Assembly: GCA_003155695.1 (NCBI GenBank)
Contig: PMDZ01000004.1
Span: forward strand, 1-49,568
Direction of reading: 5' to 3'
DNA length: 49,568 bases
From: Candidatus Nomurabacteria bacterium
Lineage (GTDB): Bacteria > Patescibacteriota > Minisyncoccia > Phycocordibacterales > UBA9973
Positions 28,584-37,805 of this stretch are shown here, piece after piece. Below the pieces are notes generated by a model. It saw nothing but the letters and a program-made list of their open reading frames with translations, did no database searches and was not told the origin of the DNA. Position numbers and translations under genes: made by a program. How positions within the stretch are numbered: the first letter of the stretch is position 1; every line of letters starts with the position of its first letter.

Positions 28584-29596
28584 TATTTTTTACTTAAAAT
28601 ACTTTTTTTGTAAGTGTCCAAGTGGTTTAGTGCTTCACCTGTTCCTTTGGCGACACAAAGTAGCGGCTCATCGGCAACGCGCGCTTTGACTCCTGTTCGA
28701 CGATAAACCAAATCCGCCATATTTCGCAGTAGCGATGAACCGCCGGTCATAATAATTCCATCGTCAATAATATCGGCGGCAAGCTCCGGCGGAGTTTGTG
28801 ATAGTAAATCTTTAACCGCCCCGATCATCGTCCGTAATTCCTTATCGATAGCTTTGACTATTTCATTTGTGGAAATTTGAGCTGTGCGAGGAAGTCCTTG
28901 AATATAATCACGACCCTTGATTGTAATCGTCAACTCTTCTTCAAGCGGTATAGCGGCGCCGATTTTTATTTTTATAGCTTCAGCCGTTCTGTCGCCAATC
29001 GCCAGGTTAAAAGTTTTCTTGATGTAATCGGTAATGGCTTGGTCTATTTTATCTCCGGCACATTTTACAGAAGTTGAAGTCACTATTCCTCCGAGAGCAA
29101 TGACGGCAATATCTGTCGTTCCTCCACCTATATCCATAATCATGTAACCACGCGATTCCTGAATCGGAATTCCTGCGCCGATGGCAGCAAGAATTGGTTC
29201 CTTCACAACATAAGCATTCTTGGCCCCGGCGCGAATCGCCGCTTCGACAACCGCTCGGCGTTCAGTTGAAGTAATTCCAGCCGGAACTGAAACCATAACA
29301 TCCGGCTTGAATAAATTATATTTGCCAAGAGTTTTATTGATAAAATATCGAAGCATGGCCTCTGTCACCCGATAATCAGCGATAACGCCATCTTTCATAG
29401 GTCGATAAACAATTATATTTTCGGGTGTTTTGCCTATCATATTCTTGGCTTCAATCCCAATTGCCAAAATCGTATTATCCTGCTCGGAGACAGCCACCAC
29501 CGACGGCTCATTCAAAACAATCCCTTTATTCGGAAGGTAGACCAGCGTATTCGCCGTGCCCAAATCAATACCAAGTTTTCTGGAAAATATAGTCAT
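28583..29596 (-). CDS. mreB: Rod shape-determining protein MreB (start trimmed to 29596)
   Basis: FSRKLGIDLGTANTLVYLPNKGIVLNEPSVVAV; MIMDIGGGTTDIAVIALGGIV. Confidence 0.97.
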   Translation of the reverse strand: MTIFSRKLGIDLGTANTLVYLPNKGIVLNEPSVVAVSEQDNTILAIGIEAKNMIGKTPENIIVYRPMKDGVIADYRVTEAMLRYFINKTLGKYNLFKPDVMVSVPAGITSTERRAVVEAAIRAGAKNAYVVKEPILAAIGAGIPIQESRGYMIMDIGGGTTDIAVIALGGIVTSTSVKCAGDKIDQAITDYIKKTFNLAIGDRTAEAIKIKIGAAIPLEEELTITIKGRDYIQGLPRTAQISTNEIVKAIDKELRTMIGAVKDLLSQTPPELAADIIDDGIIMTGGSSLLRNMADLVYRRTGVKARVADEPLLCVAKGTGEALNHLDTYKKSILSKK

Positions 29597-29630
29597 AAGT
29601 GCATAGATTGTAGCACAAAAATTCAATATT

Positions 29631-29665
29631 AAAAATACTCTCGAATTTGGTTCGAGAGTATTTTT
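29631..29665 (-). terminator. Intrinsic terminator, perfect 15-bp stem
   Basis: AAAAATACTCTCGAA-TTTGG-TTCGAGAGTATTTTT. Confidence 0.85.
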
Positions 29666-29688
29666 AATAAGCTTAAGAATGATTCTTG

Positions 29689-31341
29689 TTAGTTATTTAA
29701 TTTGTTTTTTATTTCTTCTGGAAATTCAAGGTTAAGTCCTTTAATCGAATTTAGTAAATCATTATTCTTTTCTTGTTTTGCTATATCTATTAATCCACTT
29801 AATTTATCAAATTTATGTATGTTTGAATTTAATGTATCTTCTTTTATTGAATTTTCAATTTCATTTTTATATTTATAAACTAATTCTGAAGGGCTAGTAA
29901 TGCCACTTTTATCTCTCATATCAGAAAATGCTTTCTGGTCATAGGGCGTAGATGTAAGCCTAGGTGTTTTAAGATATTCAATCGTTTCTTCATTTCCCTT
30001 TAATTCTCTTTCTTCACCTTCTATATAAGCAATATCGGGAGACTTTTTTTCTTTTTCTTCTTGAATCGCAGATTTAATAAGTAGGATGCGAGCTTCAAAA
30101 TTTTTTATCAGAGCTTTTTGATAATTTAATTTATCATTCTTGAAAAGGAAATAATCCGGTTGAGCTTGTGACTTTACAAATTCTGTTCTTAGTGGTTCAC
30201 GTATTTTTTCCCATTCCTGATGTTTTTCATAAACCTTCCTTGATTCTTCTTTTTCAGCTTCAGTCATTCCAGTATTTTTTACTTCTGGTCTATTCGGCAC
30301 TTCCGCAGTTTTTTCTTGCGTTTCAGTTTTTACTTCTTCTTTCATAGAATCCGGCCACGGTATTTCGGAGTGGCTACTAATTAAATCTTTTATTTTCGCA
30401 ATAGTGTTTTGATCATTATTATCAATAGCCGCATTGAGTAATCCCGAAAGTCTATCAAATTTATGCGGGTAAGAATCGAAGTTTTTACCGTATGTATGTG
30501 TTTTATTGTAGTCAACAAATTTCTTTATGTATTCAAAATAATCTCTAACTAAATCTTGAGGATTTTTATAGGCTAATTTTTCAACGCGTTGATTATATTC
30601 AGCCAAACTAGTTGGACGTTCTTCAGCCCTGGTAATTCTTTCTTTCAATGAATTACTTCTTTCATTTAAATCTTTGACTCTTTGTTCATAGGTACCCCTT
30701 TTCTGCGCTTGTTTTATTTCTTCAGGAGACATACTTCCTCCTTCTTTCATTGCTGTAAGGTGTTCAATTAACGACTTTTGGAAACCTTTTTCATCTTTAG
30801 TTATAACATAATAATCCATACCGCCATCGCTTGATTCTTGGTCCGTCGTAAATTTTTGTCTTTCATTTTGAAATTTCACTTCAGATTCATTTTCAGGAGA
30901 AATGAATTCTTCTTGGTTATCATTCTTTGTTTCTTGAATCTCCTTTATTGTTGTATTTTTTACTTCTTCTATATTTTCATTTTGCTCCTCGGCAATACTC
31001 TCTTTCGTTTCAGTTTTTACCTCATCCATATTTTCGTTTTGCACTTCAGTAATTTTCGCTTGTGTTTCGGTTTTCACTTCTTCAATTTTTTGGTCAACTC
31101 CTTCTGTTCTTTTTTCAATTTCTTCGCTTGAACCTCCATATTCATTAACTTGAGAAATTTGAGATTCGCTTGTGGTTTCTATTTTTTTAGCTTTATTTTC
31201 TATTTCTCCCAATTTTTGATTTGCTAATTCAACAATATCTTCATGACCTAGTAACTCAGCATCTTCACGAAGTTTTTCAACTTCTTCAACTGTTTCTAAT
31301 TTACTCAAATCCTGCTTTAGTAACTCTTTTTCTCTGTCCAT
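29689..31341 (-). CDS. Acidic coiled-coil/low-complexity protein with a duplicated C-terminal domain
   Basis: EVKTETQ.KITEVQNENMDEVKTETKESIAEEQNENIEEV repeats; HKFDRLSGLLNAA and HKFDKLSGLIDIA duplicates. Confidence 0.75.
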   Translation of the reverse strand: MDREKELLKQDLSKLETVEEVEKLREDAELLGHEDIVELANQKLGEIENKAKKIETTSESQISQVNEYGGSSEEIEKRTEGVDQKIEEVKTETQAKITEVQNENMDEVKTETKESIAEEQNENIEEVKNTTIKEIQETKNDNQEEFISPENESEVKFQNERQKFTTDQESSDGGMDYYVITKDEKGFQKSLIEHLTAMKEGGSMSPEEIKQAQKRGTYEQRVKDLNERSNSLKERITRAEERPTSLAEYNQRVEKLAYKNPQDLVRDYFEYIKKFVDYNKTHTYGKNFDSYPHKFDRLSGLLNAAIDNNDQNTIAKIKDLISSHSEIPWPDSMKEEVKTETQEKTAEVPNRPEVKNTGMTEAEKEESRKVYEKHQEWEKIREPLRTEFVKSQAQPDYFLFKNDKLNYQKALIKNFEARILLIKSAIQEEKEKKSPDIAYIEGEERELKGNEETIEYLKTPRLTSTPYDQKAFSDMRDKSGITSPSELVYKYKNEIENSIKEDTLNSNIHKFDKLSGLIDIAKQEKNNDLLNSIKGLNLEFPEEIKNKLNN

Positions 31342-31349
31342 GTTAATAA

Positions 31350-31517
31350 TTATTTATCTTCTAATATAGATGCCCGAATCGCATCTATTTTTTTGGACTC
31401 TAACTCTTTTATATAGCCAGAAACAATACCCTTACGCTCTTTATTAAGTTCTTCAAGCTTCTTAATAGCTTCATTGTAGATTTCTTCAATTTTTTTAACT
31501 TTTTCTTCTGGTGTCAT
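31350..31517 (-). CDS. Small charged protein (55 aa), not in the supplied ORF track
   Basis: Own translation MTPEEKVKKIEEIYNEAIKKLEELNKERKGIVSGYIKELESKKIDAIRASILEDK; directly upstream of the 29689-31341 gene. Confidence 0.7.
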   Translation of the reverse strand: MTPEEKVKKIEEIYNEAIKKLEELNKERKGIVSGYIKELESKKIDAIRASILEDK

Positions 31518-31603
31518 ATTATATTATTAATAATACCCTTTTAACAAAAACATGTCAAAATATCAGTTCTTTATATTATCTACCTATGTGCTACGATATT
31601 AAT

Positions 31604-33559
31604 ATGTATATCGCAACCGTTATTCCGATACAAAAAGGAAACCAAAAAGAGTACCTTTCTTATTTTTCGGCGATCGATATACCGCTCGGAAGCATTGTCT
31701 CTATCCCGGTCAGAACCAAAACTATCGATGCTATTGTCGTAAATATGGAAGAGGCTCGAAATATAAAATCGGATATCAAAAATGCCGACTATCAATTGAA
31801 AAAAATAATCAAAGTCAAAGGCGACTCGCCTTTCAACAAAAGTTTTTTCATTGCTTGCCAAAAAATGAAAGATTATACGATCAGTAATACCGGTTCAATT
31901 ATAAAATCTCTCTTGCCAACAATTTTTATAGAAAATATAGAAAAGTTAAAAGAATCAGTCTCTCTACAAATCCTCGGTAAGACAGACGAAAATATCAAAC
32001 AAGAAAAATTAATCTTCCAAGCCACTCCATCCGATCGTTTAGCTTTTTACAGGACACTTATCCGTGAAGCTTTCGCCAAAAAAGAGTCTGTATATCTCTG
32101 TGTTCCAACCCACTTTGATATTGACCATTTTCATAAAGAATTGGCTCGTGGAATAGAGCAGTATGTTTTTACTCTTCATTCCGACATGACAAAAAAAGCT
32201 TTAATAAAGACCTATAATTCGATAATAGACGAAGTTCACCCGATTTTTATTATCGGAACAGGTATATTTTTGTCCATTCCTCGCCACGATGTAAAAACCA
32301 TAATTCTCGAACATGAGAGTTCGGACGTATACAAACAAATCGGGAGACCGTACTTGGACATCAGAAGTTTCGCCGAAGTTTTATCTTCGATAGAAAAAAT
32401 AAAATTGATTTTCGGTGACACTCTTCTTCGCCCAGAAACATTATACCGACACGATAAAGGAGAATTTGGAGAAATATCTTCCCCACTTTATCGTCTTCCT
32501 CAAACCGAAAGACAAATCGTTGTCGATATGAAAGGAGAAGTTAACGAGAAAGGTAAGAAAGTATTTGCGACAATATCGGAAACCACAAGAAAAATGATTG
32601 GCGAAGCTACCAAAGGCAATAAATCGGTATTGCTGTTTTCCGTACGAAAAGGACTGGCACCAATAACCGTCTGCAATGACTGCGGTCATACACTCCTATG
32701 TCCTCAGTGCTCGACTCCGATAGTTTTGTACGGCACGAGACAAATAACCGCCACCAAATCGACAACTCCAAGAATATTTATGTGCAACAAATGCGGTCGC
32801 AAGGAAAAAACAGAAGTATCGTGCCCTAATTGTTCAAGTTGGAATCTTACTCCTCTCGGCGTCGGGACAGATAGGGTTTATGAGGAAATAAAGAACTTGT
32901 TCCCAAAAATAAAAGTTTTTCAAATAGACAAAGAGGCAACTTCAACACCAAAAGACGCCAAGAATATTATAGCCGAATTTAATAAAAACCCGGGAAGCAT
33001 TTTAATCGGAACCGAAATGGTATTTTCTTATTTGAAAAACCAAGTTAACTCAAGCGCCATAATTTCTCTTGATGGACTATTCTCCATACCGAGTTTTAAT
33101 ATCACACAAAAGATTTTGCACATCATCGAGAAATTACATAACATTACCCTTTTAAATCTTATAATTCAAACGCGTATACCCGAGAATAAAATTCTTCAAT
33201 ATATATTGACCGGGAATGTCCTGCCACTTTGTCGGGAAGATTTAGCCGAAAGAAAAGATTATGGCTATCCTCCATTTAAACGTCTGATAAAAATTACTTT
33301 TGAGGGCACAGCGAAAGATACGGAGAAAGCCAGAAGTTTCGTTGAGAAAACATTGGGTAATTACGAACCACAAATATTTTCCGCTTTTGTCAGCCGTGTA
33401 AAAGGCCAATATATAACCAACACCGTCATAAAAGTTGACCCGCGAATTTGGCCATTACCGACAGATGAAAAACTTTCGGTCAACCAAAATCTATCTCAAA
33501 CCCTTTCTCAACTTCCCCCATCTTTTTCCATAAATGTTGACCCTGAAGATTTGCTATAA
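31604..33559 (+). CDS. priA: PriA-like primosomal protein N' with apparently degenerate helicase motifs (start trimmed to 31604)
   Basis: Zn-binding CNDCGHTLLCPQCSTPIVLY...CNKCGRKEKTEVSCPNC; GVGTDRVYEEIKNLFP; ERKDYGYPPFKRLIKI. Confidence 0.88.
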   Translation: MYIATVIPIQKGNQKEYLSYFSAIDIPLGSIVSIPVRTKTIDAIVVNMEEARNIKSDIKNADYQLKKIIKVKGDSPFNKSFFIACQKMKDYTISNTGSIIKSLLPTIFIENIEKLKESVSLQILGKTDENIKQEKLIFQATPSDRLAFYRTLIREAFAKKESVYLCVPTHFDIDHFHKELARGIEQYVFTLHSDMTKKALIKTYNSIIDEVHPIFIIGTGIFLSIPRHDVKTIILEHESSDVYKQIGRPYLDIRSFAEVLSSIEKIKLIFGDTLLRPETLYRHDKGEFGEISSPLYRLPQTERQIVVDMKGEVNEKGKKVFATISETTRKMIGEATKGNKSVLLFSVRKGLAPITVCNDCGHTLLCPQCSTPIVLYGTRQITATKSTTPRIFMCNKCGRKEKTEVSCPNCSSWNLTPLGVGTDRVYEEIKNLFPKIKVFQIDKEATSTPKDAKNIIAEFNKNPGSILIGTEMVFSYLKNQVNSSAIISLDGLFSIPSFNITQKILHIIEKLHNITLLNLIIQTRIPENKILQYILTGNVLPLCREDLAERKDYGYPPFKRLIKITFEGTAKDTEKARSFVEKTLGNYEPQIFSAFVSRVKGQYITNTVIKVDPRIWPLPTDEKLSVNQNLSQTLSQLPPSFSINVDPEDLL

Positions 33560-33588
33560 AAATAAGCATATGTTAATATGTCCTCACT

Positions 33589-33840
33589 ATGATTACAGTT
33601 ATAGAAGTAAAGAAAAATGCAAATGAGAGCAATATGAATCTTGTTCGTCGATTCACCCGCAAAGTGCAGGAATCGGGAATTATTCAGAAGGTCAAGAGTA
33701 AACGTTATAATAAGAGAGCAGAATCAAAGGTCAAAGTTAAAGTTGCAACTCTCAAGCGTTTGGCTCGCAGGAAGGTCCAAGCGAAACTTTTCAAACTAGG
33801 CAAAGAAGACAAAACACTTAAAAAGAGAGGCCATAAATAA
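33589..33840 (+). CDS. rpsU: 30S ribosomal protein S21-like
   Basis: VKKNANESNMNLVRRFTRKVQESGIIQKVKSKRYNKRAESK. Confidence 0.82.
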   Translation: MITVIEVKKNANESNMNLVRRFTRKVQESGIIQKVKSKRYNKRAESKVKVKVATLKRLARRKVQAKLFKLGKEDKTLKKRGHK

Positions 33841-33844
33841 TTTT

Positions 33845-34231
33845 ATGTCTCTGAATGGTTTTTGTACTATTTTAAATAAAACAAAAGGCAAGCTTCCGCG
33901 CTTGCCTTTTGTGTCCATAAAAAATAAAATCCTCGGCAGTCGGTATGAACTCGGTTTGAGTTTATTAAATCCGAAAGAGCAGAAAAAGATAAATCAAAAA
34001 TATCGTGGCCGAAATGAGACAACAAACATCCTTTCTTTCCCTCTTTCGAAAAATTCCGGGGAAATCACCATCGATACGCAAAAGGTCAGGAGTGATGCTC
34101 CGCTATTTAATATGACATATACCCAATTCTTCAAATACCTCTTTATCCACGGACTACTGCATTTGAAAGGTTTCGAACATAGTAGTATAATGGAAAAAGA
34201 AGAAAAGAAATATCTCAAGATTTTTTCGTAA
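33845..34231 (+). CDS. ybeY: Endoribonuclease YbeY
   Basis: KINQKYRGRNETTNILSFPL; HGLLHLKGFEH metal site. Confidence 0.9.
   Translation: MSLNGFCTILNKTKGKLPRLPFVSIKNKILGSRYELGLSLLNPKEQKKINQKYRGRNETTNILSFPLSKNSGEITIDTQKVRSDAPLFNMTYTQFFKYLFIHGLLHLKGFEHSSIMEKEEKKYLKIFS
33881..33912 (+). terminator. Terminator-like hairpin inside the 5' coding part of ybeY
   Basis: ACAAAAGGCAAGC-TTCCGC-GCTTGCCTTTTGT, perfect 13-bp stem. Confidence 0.6.
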
Positions 34232-34254
34232 AATATTTCTTTCTCTATTCAAGC

Positions 34255-35430
34255 ATGAATAAAAACAATTACACTTGCGGCATAGACGTGGGCACAAACT
34301 CTACAAAAGTTGTAGTTATGAGTTTCGATAAAGGCAGGCGCGAACCAACTGTTATTGCCACAGGAATATCCGAAACAAAAGGAATGCGTTTTGGCTATGT
34401 CACAAATGTTGATACTGTCGCCGAGAGCATTCGAAAAGCCGTTAAACAGGCCGAAAATATTTTGGGTATAAAAATCCGCCGAGCTTACATCTCGCTCGGG
34501 GGAGTTAGCTTGAGCTCTATCGTTTCGACGGGGTCAGTCATCATTTCGAAAGCAGACCAAGAGATAACAAATCTTGATGTTACGAAAGCTATCGCCAACA
34601 GCGAAGAGAATCTCGATATTCCAAACAAAAAAATAATTCATACTATTCCCCTCGGATATAAACTTGATGGCAAAGATATATATGCCAGGCCCGAAGGTTT
34701 GCGAGGTATAAAGCTTGAAGTTAAAACACTTTTCATTATCTGTTTGAAGCAAAATATGGAGGACCTGATTACGGCTTTGACCCTTGCCAAGATTGATATT
34801 GAAGAGATAACAGCTTCACCGATAGTCACCGGCAACGTCCTTTTGGGCAGTAAACAAAAGATTGCCGGATGTGTTCTTGTCGATATTGGGTCGGAAACAG
34901 TTTCGACGGTAGTCTTCGAGAATAATTTACCAATTTCGGTTTCAGTTTTTTCGATTGGCAGTATGGATATAACCAAAGACATTGCTCTTGGGTTGAAAAT
35001 TTCTCTTGAAGAAGCCGAGAGCATAAAACTTGGAAGCGTCATCGGAGGAGATTATTCGAAAAAGAAAGTTGATGAAATTATTGAAGCTCGACTCGTTGAC
35101 ATATTTGAACTTGTCGATAATCAATTGAAGCGCCTCAAACGTAATGAACTTCTTCCAGCCGGAGTCATCATCACAGGTGGCGGTTCACTTGTAAACAACA
35201 TCGCCGATATTGCCCGCAATCAATTGAAACTTCCGACAAGAGTCGGACCAATAGACAATTCCCTTAACAACAAATTTAAAGTTCGCGATAATTCTTGGTA
35301 TACGGCGTTAGGTCTGGCTCTTTCGGAAGATAGTGAATATTCAAGCGACTCATCAAATAATTTTCAAGGTGGAAATGTCAAGGAGGTAAAAAATTTCTTC
35401 AAATCTATCTTTTCCCAGCTCTTACCTTAA
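34255..35430 (+). CDS. ftsA: Cell division protein FtsA
   Basis: YTCGIDVGTNSTKVVVM; GCVLVDIGSETVSTVVFENN; upstream of ftsZ. Confidence 0.95.
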   Translation: MNKNNYTCGIDVGTNSTKVVVMSFDKGRREPTVIATGISETKGMRFGYVTNVDTVAESIRKAVKQAENILGIKIRRAYISLGGVSLSSIVSTGSVIISKADQEITNLDVTKAIANSEENLDIPNKKIIHTIPLGYKLDGKDIYARPEGLRGIKLEVKTLFIICLKQNMEDLITALTLAKIDIEEITASPIVTGNVLLGSKQKIAGCVLVDIGSETVSTVVFENNLPISVSVFSIGSMDITKDIALGLKISLEEAESIKLGSVIGGDYSKKKVDEIIEARLVDIFELVDNQLKRLKRNELLPAGVIITGGGSLVNNIADIARNQLKLPTRVGPIDNSLNNKFKVRDNSWYTALGLALSEDSEYSSDSSNNFQGGNVKEVKNFFKSIFSQLLP

Positions 35431-35543
35431 TCAAATAAGGCAATAAAATGTATATTTGTCAAACGTTCCATTTTCTATAATTTCTGCTATTATATACTTA
35501 CGTAAAAATTATTATTAATGAAAGACTTAAGTCTCATAAATAT

Positions 35544-36728
35544 ATGCCTAAATTAAACCCAGATATTGAATCATTCGCAAGAATTAAAGTCGTTGGAATT
35601 GGTGGGTCAGGAAAAAATGCCCTAAATCATATGATTAATTCTAAAGTTAAGGGTGTCGAGTTCATAGCTATGAACACCGATACTCAAGACCTGCATAATT
35701 CTCTAGCCGAAAAGAAAGTGCACCTTGGGAAAAATCTTACCCATGGATTGGGCGCCGGTATGAATCCTGAAGTTGGACGTCGTGCCGCTGAAGAAACCAA
35801 AGCCGAGATACAAGACGTTATAAAAGGAGCCGATATGGTTTTCATCGCTTGCGGTATGGGTGGTGGAACAGGAACCGGTGCTGCTCCAATCGTTGCTCAA
35901 GCAGCGAAGGAGCAAGGAATCCTGACTGTCGCTGTTGTCACCAAACCATTTTCTTTTGAAGGAAATCAGAGAATGAAAATTGCCGATACGGGACTTGCCG
36001 AACTTGAAAAAGAAGTTGATGCCATTTTAATTATTCCTAACGATAGACTGATTGTTATTTCCGGAAAAGAAGTAGGATTTAGAGAAGCTTTCGCAATGTG
36101 TGATGAAGTTTTGAAGCAAGCCGTGGAGGGAATATCGGAATTGATTACAACCCCTGGAATGATAAATGTAGACTTTGCTGATATCAAAGCTGTCATGTCC
36201 GATGCTGGTTCGGCACTGATGGGAATCGGTATTGCTGGAGGTGAAGGACGTGCAGAGAAAGCTGCTCTTGCCGCTATAAATTCCCCTCTTCTTGACCTTT
36301 CTATTTCCGGGGCTCATGGAGTCCTCTTTGCTATTTCAGGCGGAGATGATTTAACCATTCACGAAATTCAAGATGCTGCAAAGGTAATTACCGAGTCTAT
36401 CGATAAAGATGCCAAAGTTATTTTCGGAACGATACGCGACGAGAAACTTAAAAAAGGCGAAATGAAAGTCACAGTCATCGCTACTGGTTTCCCGACCGAT
36501 ATGCCAAAGCGTTCTCTTTTCCAAATCGGGCAAATGAAGAACGGTGAACAAACCGTTGTCAACTCGACAAAAGAAGAAGTACTGCAAGCTGCAACATCCA
36601 AAGACCAGTCTAAAAATAGCTCTTCGGATTATGTAAAAAAATCGGAAAAAGCAGATGACAATTTGTTTATCGACGACACGGATGATTGGAGTACCGTCCC
36701 GGCATTTCTAAGACGAAACAAGAAATAG
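35544..36728 (+). CDS. ftsZ: Cell division protein FtsZ
   Basis: IKVVGIGGSGKNALNHMI; ACGMGGGTGTGAAPIVAQAAKEQGILTVAVVTKPF; C-terminal VPAFLRR. Confidence 0.98.
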   Translation: MPKLNPDIESFARIKVVGIGGSGKNALNHMINSKVKGVEFIAMNTDTQDLHNSLAEKKVHLGKNLTHGLGAGMNPEVGRRAAEETKAEIQDVIKGADMVFIACGMGGGTGTGAAPIVAQAAKEQGILTVAVVTKPFSFEGNQRMKIADTGLAELEKEVDAILIIPNDRLIVISGKEVGFREAFAMCDEVLKQAVEGISELITTPGMINVDFADIKAVMSDAGSALMGIGIAGGEGRAEKAALAAINSPLLDLSISGAHGVLFAISGGDDLTIHEIQDAAKVITESIDKDAKVIFGTIRDEKLKKGEMKVTVIATGFPTDMPKRSLFQIGQMKNGEQTVVNSTKEEVLQAATSKDQSKNSSSDYVKKSEKADDNLFIDDTDDWSTVPAFLRRNKK

Positions 36729-36730
36729 TA

Positions 36731-36845
36731 TAAAATTCCTAATAAGTCTTATCAAAGGGGCTTTGGAGCTCGACGGAGCGAGAACCGAGCAAATTTTTAG
36801 TAAAAAATTTGCGTACCCTTTGAGAAGAGCTTATTGGGAATTTTA
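36731..36845 (+). repeat. Family-A branched palindromic repeat between ftsZ and trxB
   Basis: TAAAATTCCTAATAAGTCTTATCAAAGGGG...GCAAATTTTT-AGTA-AAAAATTTGC...CCCTTTGAGAAGAGCTTATTGGGAATTTTA. Confidence 0.85.
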
Positions 36846-36866
36846 TTAATCGCTTGACCTGTGTGC

Positions 36867-36878
36867 TATAATATAAAT
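36867..36878 (+). promoter_or_regulatory. Extended -10 (TGTGCTATAAT) six nt before the trxB ATG
   Basis: TATAAT-ATAAAT-ATG. Confidence 0.6.
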
Positions 36879-37805
36879 ATGTATGATTTAATTATTTTGG
36901 GTGGAGGGCCGGCGGGAACTGCCGCAGCAGTCTATGCCGCCCGCAAACAACTTAAAACTGCCATTATCGCATTCGAGTTCGGTGGCCAATCCATAGTCTC
37001 GGAACTTATTTATAACTGGGTTGGAACTCCGGAAATTTCCGGAACGGATTTAGCGGCAAATATGAAGAAACATGTCCTTTATTACAAAGGACCGTATCTG
37101 GATGTGATTGAAGGAGAAAAAATTTCATCCGTTACAAAAACGGAAAATGTATTTAATCTGAAATCGGAATCGGGAAAAGAATACACAACAAAAACAATTT
37201 TGATATCAACCGGAAGTAGCCGACGTAAAATAGAAGTTCCAAATGCCGACGTTTTCGAAAATAAAGGCATCACATATTGTGCTTCGTGCGATGGTCCACT
37301 CTTTGCCGGCCAAGATGTAATAGTTGTCGGTGGTGGCAATGCAGCGTTTGAAACATCTGCTCAACTTCTTGCTTATTGTAAAAGTGTCACAATGGTTCAC
37401 CGAAGTGAAAAGTTCAGAGCCGACGAGATAACTGTCAAAAAAATAGAAGAGAACCCTAAATTTAAAGCCATAACAAATGCCGAGATACTGAGAGTAGATG
37501 GTGATAAGTTTGTTGGCTCTCTCACATATAAAGATAAAATTTCGGGTGAAGAACATACAATTCCGACTGCCGCAATTTTCGTTGAAATCGGGCAAATTCC
37601 AAATGTTGATTTTGTGAAAAATCTGGTTGCCATCGATGAATTCGGGAAAATTATTGTAGACCCGATGACCCAGATGACTTCAGTTCCCGGAATTTGGGCA
37701 GCTGGAGACTGCACCAACGGCAAATACCATCAGAACAACATTGCCGCCGGCGATGCCGTAAAAGCGCTTGAAGACGCTTATCTTTGGATTCACAAAAATA
37801 AGTAA
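36879..37805 (+). CDS. trxB: Thioredoxin reductase-like flavoprotein (start trimmed to 36879)
   Basis: MYDLIILGGGPAGTAAAVYAARK; YCASCDGPLFAGQDVIVVGGGNAAFE; WAAGDCTNG. Confidence 0.94.
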   Translation: MYDLIILGGGPAGTAAAVYAARKQLKTAIIAFEFGGQSIVSELIYNWVGTPEISGTDLAANMKKHVLYYKGPYLDVIEGEKISSVTKTENVFNLKSESGKEYTTKTILISTGSSRRKIEVPNADVFENKGITYCASCDGPLFAGQDVIVVGGGNAAFETSAQLLAYCKSVTMVHRSEKFRADEITVKKIEENPKFKAITNAEILRVDGDKFVGSLTYKDKISGEEHTIPTAAIFVEIGQIPNVDFVKNLVAIDEFGKIIVDPMTQMTSVPGIWAAGDCTNGKYHQNNIAAGDAVKALEDAYLWIHKNK

